DNA from: Thaumarchaeota archaeon CSP1-1
Lineage (GTDB): Archaea; Thermoproteota; Nitrososphaeria; Nitrososphaerales; Nitrosopumilaceae
NCBI GenBank assembly: GCA_001443365.1
Contig: LDXL01000001.1
Location: forward strand, 88,289 to 152,288
Reading direction: 5' to 3'
Length of the DNA stretch: 64,000 nucleotides
In this document: in pieces, positions 1-8,315 of the stretch
Position numbering within the stretch: the first letter of the stretch is position 1
How the letters are laid out: every line of letters begins with the position of its first letter
Position numbers and translations under genes: made by a program
The notes under the pieces: generated by a model
What the model saw: only the letters and a program-made list of their open reading frames with translations
Databases searched by the model: none
What the model was told of the DNA's origin: nothing

Positions 1-312
1 CTCAAGCAAGCTTCTATAAAAAATGATGCGCCGATTTGGTCCAAACTAGCTAAACTCGCATTAAAAACATCTTCTGCAAGACGAGTTGTAAATTTGACTA
101 AGATCAATGATGTCACCAAAGAAAATGATGTAATTGTTGTACCAGGCAAAGTATTAGGAACAGGTAATGTTTTGCATAAAGTAACATTAAGTTCTTTTTC
201 AATTTCAAACTCTGCAGCAAAAAAAATTATAGAGTCAGGCGGCAAGATAATTAGTTTTTCAGAAATGATTGAAAAGTTCCCAACCGGAAAAGGAGTGAGC
301 ATTATTGGCTAG
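1..312 (+). CDS. rpl18e: 50S ribosomal protein L18e, 5' end missing
   Basis: Large-subunit ribosomal protein L18e. The reading frame is open from the first base, so the start lies outside the window; 103 residues are visible and the family is usually about 115-120. The visible N-terminal part has the family pattern NDAPIWSKLAKLAL followed by a basic segment (SARRVVNLTKIN), then VIVVPGKVLGTG, typical of the L18e/L15 fold. The stop at 310-312 overlaps the start of L13. The order L18e-L13-S9 is a conserved archaeal ribosomal operon, which supports the call. Confidence 0.93.
   Translation, partial: LKQASIKNDAPIWSKLAKLALKTSSARRVVNLTKINDVTKENDVIVVPGKVLGTGNVLHKVTLSSFSISNSAAKKIIESGGKIISFSEMIEKFPTGKGVSIIG
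292..298 (+). promoter_or_regulatory. Shine-Dalgarno site for L13
   Basis: GGAGTGA lies six bases before the TTG at 305. It is one base short of the archaeal consensus GGAGGTGA. It supports translation from TTG 305 rather than from the ATG ten codons downstream at 335. The site sits inside the last codons of L18e, so the two genes are probably translationally coupled. Confidence 0.6.
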
Positions 313-772
313 CAAACAAGAAAAAGTAGTTGAAATGAAAGGCAGACCTATTGTAATAGATGGAACTGATCTTATTGCTGGAAGACTATGCTCAAACGTT
401 GCAAAATTGTTGCTGCAAGGAAATAATGTATCGATAGTGAATTGTGATAAGATAATGATGAGTGGTAAACGAAAAAGCATAGTAGGAGAATACAAAGCTT
501 TTCTTGAAATAGCTAGCATCTTACATCCAAAACATGGACCATACCATCCTAGAAGACCTGACACAATTATCAGCAGAATGGTTAGAGGTATGCTACCAAG
601 AAAAAAACCATCTGGAGCAACAGCCTTGAAAAGATTACGTGCATACATTGGAGTTCCAAGGGAACTAAAAACTTTTGAAAAGATTCAATTTGATAATGCC
701 AAGATTAGAAGATCAAACGCATATTACACAAGTATAGCTGAACTTGGAAGAACCATAGGGTGGACAGAATGA
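305..772 (+). CDS. rpl13: 50S ribosomal protein L13
   Basis: Large-subunit ribosomal protein L13 (uL13), 155 residues. The family core begins at about residue 15 (IVIDGTDLIAGRLCSNVAK), and the RRPDTIISRMVRGMLPRK stretch in the middle is diagnostic. The chosen TTG start overlaps the L18e stop by eight bases and has a good Shine-Dalgarno site. An ATG at 335 would give a shorter protein closer to the usual archaeal N-terminus, so the first ten residues are less certain. The stop overlaps the S9 start as ATGA. Confidence 0.93.
   Translation: MASKQEKVVEMKGRPIVIDGTDLIAGRLCSNVAKLLLQGNNVSIVNCDKIMMSGKRKSIVGEYKAFLEIASILHPKHGPYHPRRPDTIISRMVRGMLPRKKPSGATALKRLRAYIGVPRELKTFEKIQFDNAKIRRSNAYYTSIAELGRTIGWTE
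758..763 (+). promoter_or_regulatory. Shine-Dalgarno site for S9
   Basis: GGGTGG lies five bases upstream of the ATG at 769. This favours ATG 769 over the in-frame GTG at 760, which overlaps the site. Confidence 0.5.
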
Positions 773-1215
773 CTTCAAAAACTGAGATTTATTATGCAAC
801 TAGGAAGACAGCAAGAGCCCATGTCTATATTACCAAAGGGGTTGGCAAAGTTAGAATCAACAACGTACCAGTTGAAATGATTCCCCAAGAAACTGCACGT
901 GAGGTAATTTTTGCTCCGCTAGAAATTTTTGGAGATTTAAGAAATAAGGTTGATATCTCAGTAAGAGTAAAAGGTGGAGGTTTTATGGGGCAGGCAAGTG
1001 CTGCAGCAACTGCCATTTCAAGAGCACTAATTGGTTGGACAAAAACAAAAAAAGAACCACGAGATCATCCCCTAACTAAATCAGTCAGAGATGATTTGAG
1101 AAAAAGGATTGCCGAATTTGACAAATATCTCATAAGTGGAGATGCAAGAAGAAAAGAACCAAAAAAATTCGGTGGACCTGGAGCCAGAAGAAGAAAACAA
1201 AAGTCATATCGTTAG
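769..1215 (+). CDS. rps9: 30S ribosomal protein S9
   Basis: Small-subunit ribosomal protein S9 (uS9), 148 residues from ATG 769. It has the N-terminal ATRKTARAHVYITKG core, the central GGGFMGQASAAATAISRAL segment, and the basic C-terminal tail ending RRRKQKSYR that reaches the decoding centre in this family. The start overlaps the L13 stop in an ATGA arrangement. In many archaea rpoN and rpoK follow S9; here a nucleotidyltransferase begins three bases after the stop. Confidence 0.94.
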   Translation: MTSKTEIYYATRKTARAHVYITKGVGKVRINNVPVEMIPQETAREVIFAPLEIFGDLRNKVDISVRVKGGGFMGQASAAATAISRALIGWTKTKKEPRDHPLTKSVRDDLRKRIAEFDKYLISGDARRKEPKKFGGPGARRRKQKSYR

Positions 1216-1217
1216 AC

Positions 1218-1943
1218 GTGAAAGCAATAATTTTAGCTGGTGGCAAAGGTACAAGAGCAAGACCGTTTACAGATTTTTTTCCAAAAGCATTGATACCAGT
1301 GGAAGGAAAGCCGTTAATTGATCATATTGTCAGTTATCTTTCTTCATTTAGATTCATTGATGAGATACTGATTGTTTCTGATTTTAAAGGTCTGGGGGGA
1401 CAGATAAGGCATTACTTTGAAAATAGGATAAACGGTACAAAAATAAAATTTGTTCAAGACTCTGGAAGTGGAACTGCTGGAGATCTGCTTCACGCATCAG
1501 GTTCATTAAAAAATACTCCAGAATTTCTCTTGTGGTTTGTAGATAATCTGTGTGCCATAGACATAAAAAAAATGACTGAATTTTTCAAACAAAATAAAAG
1601 CCTAGCGTGTATAGCAACAAGAACCACAAGAAAAGAAGAGACTGGTTTTGCAGTAGTAAAAGATGATATTATTACAGAATTTAAAGAAAAACCAACTATC
1701 AAAATGAAGATGGCAGAATGTTTAGGAATCTATGTTCTTGGGTCAGACATTCTAAAAAAGATTCGAATGAAACGTAGTCATGAAGAGCTAAATCTATCGT
1801 TTGATATACTTCAAGAATTAGCAAAGCAAGGAAAAGTTAGTGCTTTTGATATTGGAAAAAAACCTTGGTTAGATGTCGAGTCACCAGCTATGCTTGAACG
1901 AAATAAGAAAGTAGTTAAACAAATCATAAAAGAGATGAAATAG
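1218..1943 (+). CDS. Sugar-phosphate nucleotidyltransferase
   Basis: Predicted NTP-transferase that makes an activated sugar (NDP-sugar) from NTP and sugar-1-phosphate, 241 residues. The N-terminus shows the nucleotide-binding signature LAGGKGTRARPFTDFFPKAL with the conserved K at about residue 25 and PVEGKPLIDH after it. Further elements are GSGTAGDLLHA (about residue 80), FVDN in place of the metal-binding GD motif, and the GFAVVKDD strand. There is no C-terminal left-handed helix hexapeptide domain, so it is the short single-domain form. The GTG start lies three bases after S9, so it is probably cotranscribed. The sugar substrate cannot be read from the sequence; a role in glycans of the S-layer or lipids is inference. 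Confidence 0.82.
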   Translation: MKAIILAGGKGTRARPFTDFFPKALIPVEGKPLIDHIVSYLSSFRFIDEILIVSDFKGLGGQIRHYFENRINGTKIKFVQDSGSGTAGDLLHASGSLKNTPEFLLWFVDNLCAIDIKKMTEFFKQNKSLACIATRTTRKEETGFAVVKDDIITEFKEKPTIKMKMAECLGIYVLGSDILKKIRMKRSHEELNLSFDILQELAKQGKVSAFDIGKKPWLDVESPAMLERNKKVVKQIIKEMK

Positions 1944-2508
1944 TAGATTTCTTTTCATATTCTAAAATTTTATCTTGGTATTTTAGTGTCAAGGCAATTT
2001 CATCTAATCCATTGAGAAGATTTTTCTTTTTGTATTCATCAATTTGGAATGGAATTATTTCGGTATCTGTTTTGATTATTTGGTTTTCTAAATCAACCTC
2101 AATTTCTGTCTGTATTTTTAAAAGCTTTTCTACAATTTTGGAATTAAGAATTATTGCAAGTAATCCATTTTTGAAACAATTACTGAAAAATATATCTGCA
2201 AATGATGGAGCAATAATTACTGAGAATCCATAATCTTGTAATGCCCATACTGCATGCTCTCTGCTAGAACCACAACCAAAATTATCTTGAGTAATTAGAA
2301 TTTTTGAATTTTTGTATTTTGGATCATTCAATATAAAGCCAGAATTTGGTTTTTCATCACTATTGAATCTCCAATTATAAAATAGAAATTTTCCGAACCC
2401 AGTTTTTTGAATTAATTTTAAAAATTGCTTTGGTACAATTTGGTCTGTGTCTACATTAACTTTATCAAAGGGAGTAACAATACTTTTTATTTTTTTAAAT
2501 CTGTCCAT
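1924..2508 (-). CDS. leuD: 3-isopropylmalate dehydratase small subunit, bacterial type
   Basis: Small (swivelling) subunit of the [4Fe-4S] isomerase that converts 2- to 3-isopropylmalate in leucine synthesis, 194 residues. DTDQIVPKQFL at residues 20-30 and GCGSSREHA at 78-86 are the family substrate-loop signatures. The length and the FGKFLFYNWRF segment match bacterial-type LeuD (about 200 residues) rather than the short archaeal form. The start codon directly abuts the stop of its large subunit (TAA-ATG). Its 3' end overlaps the convergent nucleotidyltransferase by 20 bases. A methylmalate role in isoleucine synthesis is possible because family members can share substrates. Confidence 0.9.
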   Translation of the reverse strand: MDRFKKIKSIVTPFDKVNVDTDQIVPKQFLKLIQKTGFGKFLFYNWRFNSDEKPNSGFILNDPKYKNSKILITQDNFGCGSSREHAVWALQDYGFSVIIAPSFADIFFSNCFKNGLLAIILNSKIVEKLLKIQTEIEVDLENQIIKTDTEIIPFQIDEYKKKNLLNGLDEIALTLKYQDKILEYEKKSTISSLL

Positions 2509-3921
2509 TTAGTTCAAATCCATTTCACGTACATCAACAAAATGTCCTTTGATAGCAGCTGCTGCAGCCATTACTGGACTAACCAGATGTGTACGACCTC
2601 CTACTCCTTGTCTTCCTTCAAAATTTCTATTTGATGTACTTGCACATCTTTCACCAGGGCCAAGAATATCTGGATTCATTCCAAGGCACATACTACATCC
2701 TGATTCACGCCATTCAAAGTTTGCATCGATAAAAATTTTATCAATTCCAAGATCTTCTGCCTGTTTTTTAACCATTTGTGAACCTGGTACCACCATAGCA
2801 CGAACTTTAGATGAAACTTTTTTCCCTTTAACAACCTTTGATGCTGCTATAAGATCCTCTAAACGTGCGTTTGTACAAGAACCAATGAAAACTCTATCAA
2901 TGTATATATCAGTAATTGGAATTCCTGGTTTTAGATCCATATACTGTAACGCTTTTTCTACTCCTTTTTGTTGACTCAAATCCTTAGCAAATTCTTCAGG
3001 AAAAGGAATTTTCTCAGTTACATCAGATACCATGGCGGGATTTGTACCCCAGCTTACTTGAGGTGCTAAATTTTTGGCATCTAGGGTAAAACTTTTATCA
3101 AATTTTGCGTTTGAGTCTGTTTTTAAATTTTCACGCCATTCAGCTACCAATTCCTCATAATTTTTTGGAGTGTATTTTTTTCCTCGTAAATATTCAAAAG
3201 TTTTTTCATCTGGAGCAATTAGACCAGCACGTGCTCCTGCTTCAATTGACATATTACAAATCGTCATTCTTTGTTCCATACTAAGTTCAGATATTGTCTC
3301 TCCACGATATTCTATGACTGTACCAGCCCCACCTGCAGTTCCAATTCGTCTGATTATTGAAAGTATGATGTCTTTTGCAGTCACGGCAAAAGGATTTTTT
3401 CTTTTCCCTTCTACCCTAATCTCAAATGGTTTGAGTTTTTCCATCCAAATTGTTTGTGTTGCTAAAACATGTTCGACTTCACTTGTTCCAATACCAAATG
3501 CTAAAGCCCCAAAGGCTCCCTGTGTTGAGGTATGACTATCGCCACAAACAATTGTACTACCTGGCAGAGTTATTCCTAGTTGTGGCCCTATAACGTGAAC
3601 TATTCCTTGATTTGGATTATTGATTCCAAACAATTGGATTCCAAAATCTTTACAGTTTTTTTCTAAGGTTTTGATTTGAATTGAAGATACTTGGTCTACA
3701 ATAGGCAGAGATCTATTACTAGTTGGTACATTATGATCTTCGGTAGCTATAGTGAGATCAGGTCGTCTTACCTTTCTGTTGTTCAATCTTAATCCTTCAA
3801 AAGCCTGAGGGGAAGTAACCTCATGAATTAGATGCCTATCGATGTAAAGTAAAGAAGGGCCATTTTCTTCTTCTAGTACTAAGTGTGAATCCCAGATCTT
3901 TTCAAATAGTGTTTTTGACAT
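2509..3921 (-). CDS. leuC: 3-isopropylmalate dehydratase large subunit, bacterial type
   Basis: Catalytic aconitase-family subunit, 470 residues, the length typical of bacterial LeuC (about 465). It shows [20 protein letters not shown] near the N-terminus, [14 protein letters not shown] at about 130, and three iron-sulphur cysteines in [13 protein letters not shown] (about 348) and [12 protein letters not shown] (about 408 and 411). It forms the LeuC-LeuD heterodimer with the abutting downstream gene. A second, different pair lies immediately upstream in the same direction, 17 bases away, so all four subunits may be on one transcript. Confidence 0.93.
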   Translation of the reverse strand: MSKTLFEKIWDSHLVLEEENGPSLLYIDRHLIHEVTSPQAFEGLRLNNRKVRRPDLTIATEDHNVPTSNRSLPIVDQVSSIQIKTLEKNCKDFGIQLFGINNPNQGIVHVIGPQLGITLPGSTIVCGDSHTSTQGAFGALAFGIGTSEVEHVLATQTIWMEKLKPFEIRVEGKRKNPFAVTAKDIILSIIRRIGTAGGAGTVIEYRGETISELSMEQRMTICNMSIEAGARAGLIAPDEKTFEYLRGKKYTPKNYEELVAEWRENLKTDSNAKFDKSFTLDAKNLAPQVSWGTNPAMVSDVTEKIPFPEEFAKDLSQQKGVEKALQYMDLKPGIPITDIYIDRVFIGSCTNARLEDLIAASKVVKGKKVSSKVRAMVVPGSQMVKKQAEDLGIDKIFIDANFEWRESGCSMCLGMNPDILGPGERCASTSNRNFEGRQGVGGRTHLVSPVMAAAAAIKGHFVDVREMDLN

Positions 3922-3938
3922 TACTCCTGTTCCTCAGA

Positions 3939-4421
3939 TTACGGCTTGAATTTGAACAGTCCGCCTGCCGCTATAATTTTTCCAATAATTTCTGAGAATG
4001 GTTTCATTTGATATTTTTTATTTTTTGTATGATTATTGATTTCGTTGGTAGCGACATTTATCTCAAGCTCATCACCATTGGAAATATCCTTGTATGCATC
4101 CTCGTCTATCTCTATTGGTAAAAGAAATGCTCCATCTACGGCATTTCTATAAAAAATCCTAGCAAAAGATAGTGCCAAAACTGCCTTAATTCCAGAGTGG
4201 GTTAAAGCTATTGGAGCATGTTCCCGAGAAGATCCACAACCAAAATTTCTTCCTGCAACAATGAAATCACCTTCTTTTACTTTGGAATGAAAATCAGGGT
4301 CAAGTCCTTCCATTGCATGTGTTGCAAGCTCAGCATAATCATGAATCTTAAGATATGTACCAGGAAGAATTACGTCAGTATCTATATTGTCCTGTTCATA
4401 TTTGATTACATTACCTTTCAA
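3939..4421 (-). CDS. Aconitase-family isomerase small subunit, archaeal type
   Basis: Small subunit of a second 3-isopropylmalate dehydratase/homoaconitase-type enzyme, 160 residues, the short archaeal form. It has DTDVILP at residues 14-20, the specificity loop Y-L-K-I at 23-26 and GCGSSREHA at 61-69. In methanogens the residues after Y-L in this loop separate isopropylmalate from homocitrate and citramalate substrates; Lys-Ile is not a pair I can assign. The start overlaps the large-subunit stop by four bases (ATGA), so subunits should be made together. The substrate could be isopropylmalate, citramalate or another malate derivative. Confidence 0.85.
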   Translation of the reverse strand: MKGNVIKYEQDNIDTDVILPGTYLKIHDYAELATHAMEGLDPDFHSKVKEGDFIVAGRNFGCGSSREHAPIALTHSGIKAVLALSFARIFYRNAVDGAFLLPIEIDEDAYKDISNGDELEINVATNEINNHTKNKKYQMKPFSEIIGKIIAAGGLFKFKP

Positions 4422-5689
4422 TTCAAATCCCTCGGATCTGTTATTTTACCAGTTACAGCTGATGCAGCAGCCACCAATGGAGAAGCAAGATAGGTTTGAG
4501 ATTCAACATGACCCATTCTGCCTGGAAAATTTCTATTCGTCGTACTAATACAGATTTCGTCTTTTGCTAGAACACCCATATGTGCTCCACAACAGGCTCC
4601 ACAAGTTGGTGGACCTACCATTGCTCCTGCATCTAGAAATATTTTAATGAATCCATTTTCTAATGCTTTTTTGTAAATAGAAATTGCTGCAGGCAATATC
4701 TCGGTTCTAATTTTGACTTTACGACCTTTGAGAATTTTTGCGACAGCTTTTAGGTCTTCAAATTTTGCACCTGTACAAGAACCAATGTAAGCTTTGTCTA
4801 ATTCTATTGAAGAAGTTTCCCTCACAACTGAAACGTTTTGGGGCGAGAATGGTTTTGCAACAGTTGGTTCCATTTCTGATCCGTCATACTCGAATATTTT
4901 TGCAAACTGGGCATTAGAATCTCCTTTTAATGCAGTATAGTTTGTTGCTCCTCGCTCTGCAAGGTGATCAGTAATTTTCTGGTCTGGCTCAATAATTCCA
5001 TTTTTAGCTCCGGCTTCTGTCGTCATATTTGTTAGGGTAAGTCGTTCATCTACAGACATTTCATAAACTCCAGTTCCTCCAAACTGCATTGCCTTGTATG
5101 CAGCACCATCAGTTCCGATATCACCAATTATCCTTAAAATGAAATCTTTTGCCATTACATGTTCTGGGAGTTTTCCATTTAGCTTAAAATACAAAGTCTC
5201 AGGAACTTTGAACCAAATTTTTCCATTTAGCAAGACATATGCCATATCAGTATGTCCAAGACCACAAGCAAAGGCACCAAGAGCACCAGTAGTATTAGTA
5301 TGTGAATCGCCAGCCACGTATACTTCTCCTGGAAGCACCAGTGCCTCTTCGTGGGACAAGGTGTGGCAAATACCATATTGACCCAGACCATACTTGAAAT
5401 GTTTTTCAATTCCATAATTTTTTGTAAAGTTTGATAGTTTTACAATGTTTTCAGCAGAAACCTTTTCTGCAGAAGGAACAAAATGGTCTTCTGCCACCCA
5501 TACCTTTGAAGGATCCCATAACTTATCAACACTAATTCCTTGTTTTTGTAATTTTTCAAATACCTTAATGACACCAGGTCCTGAAACATCATGCAGCATG
5601 GCTTTATCCACATTTACAAAAACAACTTCATCAGGCTCTACACTTTCGTTTTTGGAAGCACGTGCAAGGATCTTTTCGGTAATATTCAT
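4418..5689 (-). CDS. Aconitase-family isomerase large subunit, archaeal type
   Basis: Catalytic subunit of the second isomerase pair, 423 residues, matching the short archaeal LeuC/HacA class (about 420) and clearly different from the 470-residue LeuC beside it. Iron-sulphur ligands lie in YIGSCTGAKFEDL (about 305) and PPTCGACCGAHMG (about 363); VYVAGDSHTNTTGALGAF is the conserved active-site segment. The gene starts a minus-strand run of four isomerase subunits and diverges from cofE across a 66-base gap. It may serve leucine, isoleucine (citramalate) or homoaconitate chemistry; the sequence alone does not decide. Confidence 0.87.
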   Translation of the reverse strand: MNITEKILARASKNESVEPDEVVFVNVDKAMLHDVSGPGVIKVFEKLQKQGISVDKLWDPSKVWVAEDHFVPSAEKVSAENIVKLSNFTKNYGIEKHFKYGLGQYGICHTLSHEEALVLPGEVYVAGDSHTNTTGALGAFACGLGHTDMAYVLLNGKIWFKVPETLYFKLNGKLPEHVMAKDFILRIIGDIGTDGAAYKAMQFGGTGVYEMSVDERLTLTNMTTEAGAKNGIIEPDQKITDHLAERGATNYTALKGDSNAQFAKIFEYDGSEMEPTVAKPFSPQNVSVVRETSSIELDKAYIGSCTGAKFEDLKAVAKILKGRKVKIRTEILPAAISIYKKALENGFIKIFLDAGAMVGPPTCGACCGAHMGVLAKDEICISTTNRNFPGRMGHVESQTYLASPLVAAASAVTGKITDPRDLN

Positions 5690-5755
5690 AATCGAAAAGG
5701 CTTTTTCTTGAGATTAAAAGCTTTTCAGAAGGATAAAAAGAAAGAAATCTGAAAG

Positions 5756-6529
5756 ATGGGTATGTCATTGACAGTTTCGCCAATTAGAGTAGAGAGAAAA
5801 GAAAATGAATTTGACCTTTTTGATACTATTACAAAATCAATAGAGAAGAAAGGATATTCAATTAAGGAGGGAGATGTCATTGTTATTTCTAGCAAATTCG
5901 TTTCAAATGCTCAAGGGAGATTATTAGAATTAGATTCTGTTAGAACTTCTAATCAAAGTAATGTACTTTCTAAAAAATTTCGAATCAAACCACAATTTGC
6001 CGAAGTTATCATCCGTGAATCTGATAAAATTTTTGGTGGGATTTCTGGATTTGTTATATCTTCATCAGATAATATTTTAGCTCCTAATGCTGGAATTGAT
6101 AAATCAAATGCAAAGAAAGGAAAAGTTATTCTTTATCCATTTGATCCTTATTTGGTAGCTGAACAACTACGACGAAAATTTTTCTTGAAATATTTGATTC
6201 ATGTTGGTATTATCATAGTTGATAGTAGATTAATGCCATCCAGAGTAGGAACTACTGGTGTTGCAATTGCTTGTTCTGGAATTGAACCAGTACTAGACAT
6301 GAGATCACAAAAAGATTTAGAAGGAAATCCTCTTAAGGTGACCTTCCAGGCTGTTGTTGATAATTTAGCATCGATTGCAAATCACAAAATGGGAGAAGGT
6401 TCAGAATCACAACCTATTGCAATAGTAAGGGATTCTGGTGCAAAGTTAACTGATAGAAAAATTAAACCAAATGAGGTAGCAGTATCTCACGAGCAATGTG
6501 TTTATGTTCGCGGTTTGAAAAATGCTTGA
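5756..6529 (+). CDS. cofE: Coenzyme F420-0:L-glutamate ligase
   Basis: GTP-dependent ligase that adds gamma-linked glutamates to F420-0, 257 residues, usual CofE length. Family signatures are IKEGDVIVISSKFVSNAQGR (about 36-55), the GISGFVISSSDNILAPNAGID segment with the metal and glutamate contacts (about 97-117), and DSRLMPSRVGTTGVAIACSG (about 159-178). The start at ATG 5756 could be moved to the ATG two codons later. The gene is monocistronic and divergent from the isomerase genes. It implies that the organism makes the deazaflavin cofactor F420. Confidence 0.92.
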   Translation: MGMSLTVSPIRVERKENEFDLFDTITKSIEKKGYSIKEGDVIVISSKFVSNAQGRLLELDSVRTSNQSNVLSKKFRIKPQFAEVIIRESDKIFGGISGFVISSSDNILAPNAGIDKSNAKKGKVILYPFDPYLVAEQLRRKFFLKYLIHVGIIIVDSRLMPSRVGTTGVAIACSGIEPVLDMRSQKDLEGNPLKVTFQAVVDNLASIANHKMGEGSESQPIAIVRDSGAKLTDRKIKPNEVAVSHEQCVYVRGLKNA

Positions 6530-6593
6530 TTAAAAATAAATAACTTTTAAAAAATAGTTTAATACAGATTTGTTAAATTTTAATCAGCAGTGC

Positions 6594-6601
6594 TTTAAAT
6601 A
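6594..6601 (+). promoter_or_regulatory. TATA box of the 6624 gene
   Basis: TTTAAATA is centred 26 bases before the ATG at 6624, the archaeal TATA-to-start spacing, so the mRNA is probably leaderless. Confidence 0.6.
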
Positions 6602-6623
6602 GAGGGTATTTTGGGCATAAATT

Positions 6624-7175
6624 ATGGAGTACTTGACTACATACCCCAAGACAATATCCTTCTTTGATGGATTAAGAGATATGGTAAAGGCAGATGGGGC
6701 ATCAGGAGTTGAGCAACTCACAGTAGTTGTAAAGAAAAATGTTGATGAACTTCTAAAAATCTTTTCTAAAGAAGGATTTACTGGAGTAAAATTTGAACAC
6801 AAACAACCATTTCAGATTGGACATGGTCTCTCTTTGAAGCTCAAAAAGCCATGGGAGATGCATGTAAGATTAGTTGAAATGAAAAAAGGACTAATAGCAA
6901 TACAGGCAGAAGTTGAAGTTTCAAGAGATTATCTACAACATCTATTTTGTCAAAGAACTCCTGTCATTTATGAAATAGAATCACTTATGAAAAAGTACCA
7001 AATTGATTATAAAATTTGGAATAACAGAATCCGAAAATACGTTAAAACTATATTTGATAATTATAAAATAAAGCTAAATACTCCAAATATTCCGGTATTA
7101 GCATGGAAACCATTGGTATTTGTGATAGCAACTGTTGGCTCATTTTATCTATGGAAATATATCCAAACAATTTAG
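6624..7175 (+). CDS. Conserved hypothetical protein with C-terminal membrane anchor
   Basis: A 183-residue protein of unknown function. Residues 1-155 look soluble and mixed alpha/beta, with a lysine-rich helix (about 35-50) and an RDYLQHLFCQRTPVIYEIESL helix-like region. Residues about 160-178 (PLVFVIATVGSFYLWKYI) form one hydrophobic segment at the extreme C-terminus, consistent with a tail-anchored protein whose soluble part faces the cytoplasm. There is no signal peptide. A clear TATA box supports the start. I do not recognise the family. Confidence 0.72.
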   Translation: MEYLTTYPKTISFFDGLRDMVKADGASGVEQLTVVVKKNVDELLKIFSKEGFTGVKFEHKQPFQIGHGLSLKLKKPWEMHVRLVEMKKGLIAIQAEVEVSRDYLQHLFCQRTPVIYEIESLMKKYQIDYKIWNNRIRKYVKTIFDNYKIKLNTPNIPVLAWKPLVFVIATVGSFYLWKYIQTI

Positions 7176-7314
7176 AATTTTTATTTAGTAAAATCATTTT
7201 TAATTAAAGTTCGAATCTGGGAGAGAGGGTTTTGCTATTTTAGTTGTCTCTCGAGAATTATGGTTTGAATCCTAGGCTTCCCAATCAATAAAGTTCTATT
7301 TTTGGACTTATGTT

Positions 7315-7623
7315 CTATTCCGAAACCTTTTCTTCCAAATATGCTGTTACTCGTTTTTGGATTTGTTCTTTATTACGAGTAATTTCTTGATGTATTCTAT
7401 AAAGTAATTCCATACCCAATCTTTTATTATGTTTATGAAAGTATGTTGTTGAATATTCTTGTTCCTTACTTCCAAGTAACCAACCAATAATAAAATCAGA
7501 TTCGTTTTGTGGGTTCCATGAAGATCTTAACATTGGATAGTAAACTTCAAGGAACCCATTCAAGTCACCTTCAATACCTTTAAGATCATGTTTAACAAAT
7601 TCGAAAAATTCTTCATCATTCAT
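7315..7623 (-). CDS. Hypothetical protein, 102 residues
   Basis: A small acidic, probably all-helical soluble protein with no family I recognise. It has an N-terminal MNDEEFFEFVKHDLKG helix, a central FIIGWLLGSKEQEYS segment and a C-terminal charged helix (RNKEQIQKRVTAYLEEKVSE). No signal or membrane segment is present. It stands alone on the minus strand at the start of a loose, accessory-looking stretch. Codon use looks native, and the frame has a normal ATG start. Confidence 0.6.
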   Translation of the reverse strand: MNDEEFFEFVKHDLKGIEGDLNGFLEVYYPMLRSSWNPQNESDFIIGWLLGSKEQEYSTTYFHKHNKRLGMELLYRIHQEITRNKEQIQKRVTAYLEEKVSE

Positions 7624-7725
7624 AATTTGATGCTATAATTGATCCCTCATAAAGTATTACTGAATTAAAGGAGAATGAAATTTTTTAGTATGTAATACAC
7701 ATTGCTTCTTATTGGGGTAAAATAG

Positions 7726-7872
7726 ATGTCAATTATGTCAGAAGAACGAACAATGTACCCATGTACATGTGCTGATTGTGGCAAAGACTCGCAAGTACCT
7801 TTTCAACCAAAAGAAGGTAGACCAGTATATTGCCAAGAATGTTTACCAAAACATCGTAGTAGAAGATTTTGA
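7726..7872 (+). CDS. Small zinc-ribbon protein, 48 residues
   Basis: A short frame encoding a Cys4 zinc-ribbon: CTCADCG at residues 13-19, then a VPFQPKEGRPVYC linker, and CQEC at 36-39, ending in a basic KHRSRRF tail. The pattern C-x2-C, about 17-20 residues, C-x2-C, with a conserved VPF-P-RPVYC linker, is known from small bacterial and archaeal zinc-binding proteins of unclear role. ATG 7735 is an alternative start. The basic C-terminus suggests nucleic acid contact, which is inference. Confidence 0.72.
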   Translation: MSIMSEERTMYPCTCADCGKDSQVPFQPKEGRPVYCQECLPKHRSRRF

Positions 7873-7963
7873 GCTAATTCTGTTTAAAATAATTTAAATC
7901 AAATTATCTTATAACAATTTTTTACACACCTTTTTTCTTTTTTAATCCAGAAAATTAACTTGG

Positions 7964-7972
7964 CTTATATAG
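7964..7972 (+). promoter_or_regulatory. TATA box of the 7993 gene
   Basis: CTTATATAG is centred about 26 bases before the GTG at 7993. The upstream in-frame ATGs at 7975 and 7978 would lie before the expected transcription start, so the box decides the start of the small gene. Confidence 0.5.
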
Positions 7973-7992
7973 CTATGATGGTATTATATTGT

Positions 7993-8130
7993 GTGCCGCA
8001 ATTACATATCACCAATGAAACAATGACTAGAATGAAAGATATCACAGGAATTAACCATGCACGAGATGGAGACTATATGGTTAACGAAATGATTGACATT
8101 TTAGAAAAGAAATTAAGAGATCAAAGATAG
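7993..8130 (+). CDS. Putative ribbon-helix-helix-like small protein, 45 residues
   Basis: The frame from GTG 7993 gives a strand-like start (MPQLHIT), a first helix (NETMTRMKDIT), a turn (GINHARDGDY) and a second helix (MVNEMIDILEKKLRDQR). This is the size and secondary-structure order of MetJ/Arc-type ribbon-helix-helix DNA-binding proteins and of short antitoxins. No toxin gene is adjacent. A longer reading from ATG 7975 (51 residues) is open but lies upstream of the expected transcription start. Function is inferred from pattern only. Confidence 0.45.
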   Translation: MPQLHITNETMTRMKDITGINHARDGDYMVNEMIDILEKKLRDQR

Positions 8131-8315
8131 ATAATTACCTGTTATCTTCCATTCTTATTACTCTCTCAAATATTTCATATACGTTCACCCTTTCCCCTAA
8201 AGTCATGATTTCATCATCGGGGTTTGGCTTGGACGTACATAACCAATATCTTGTAATGTTGATTATTTTTAAAAGGTATCAATAACCTGGGTATTTATCC
8301 AGCTCATCTGTAAAG

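Noticed and set aside
305..335. Starting L13 at ATG 335
   Set aside because: A good Shine-Dalgarno site sits at the right distance from TTG 305, though the shorter protein would resemble the family N-terminus well.
3939..5689. Calling the archaeal-type isomerase a homoaconitase for lysine synthesis
   Set aside because: No lysine-pathway gene is adjacent and the specificity loop Y-L-K-I does not settle the substrate.
7219..7282. A complete tRNA at this site
   Set aside because: Only the last bases resemble a T-arm and acceptor. The D-arm, anticodon stem and T-stem do not pair, and the length is too short.
8135..8206. A 23-codon minus-strand open frame, MTLGERVNVYEIFERV and on
   Set aside because: It looks protein-like, and the frame stays open upstream to about 8270, but without a start codon there. 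It may be a remnant, but there is too little to call a gene.
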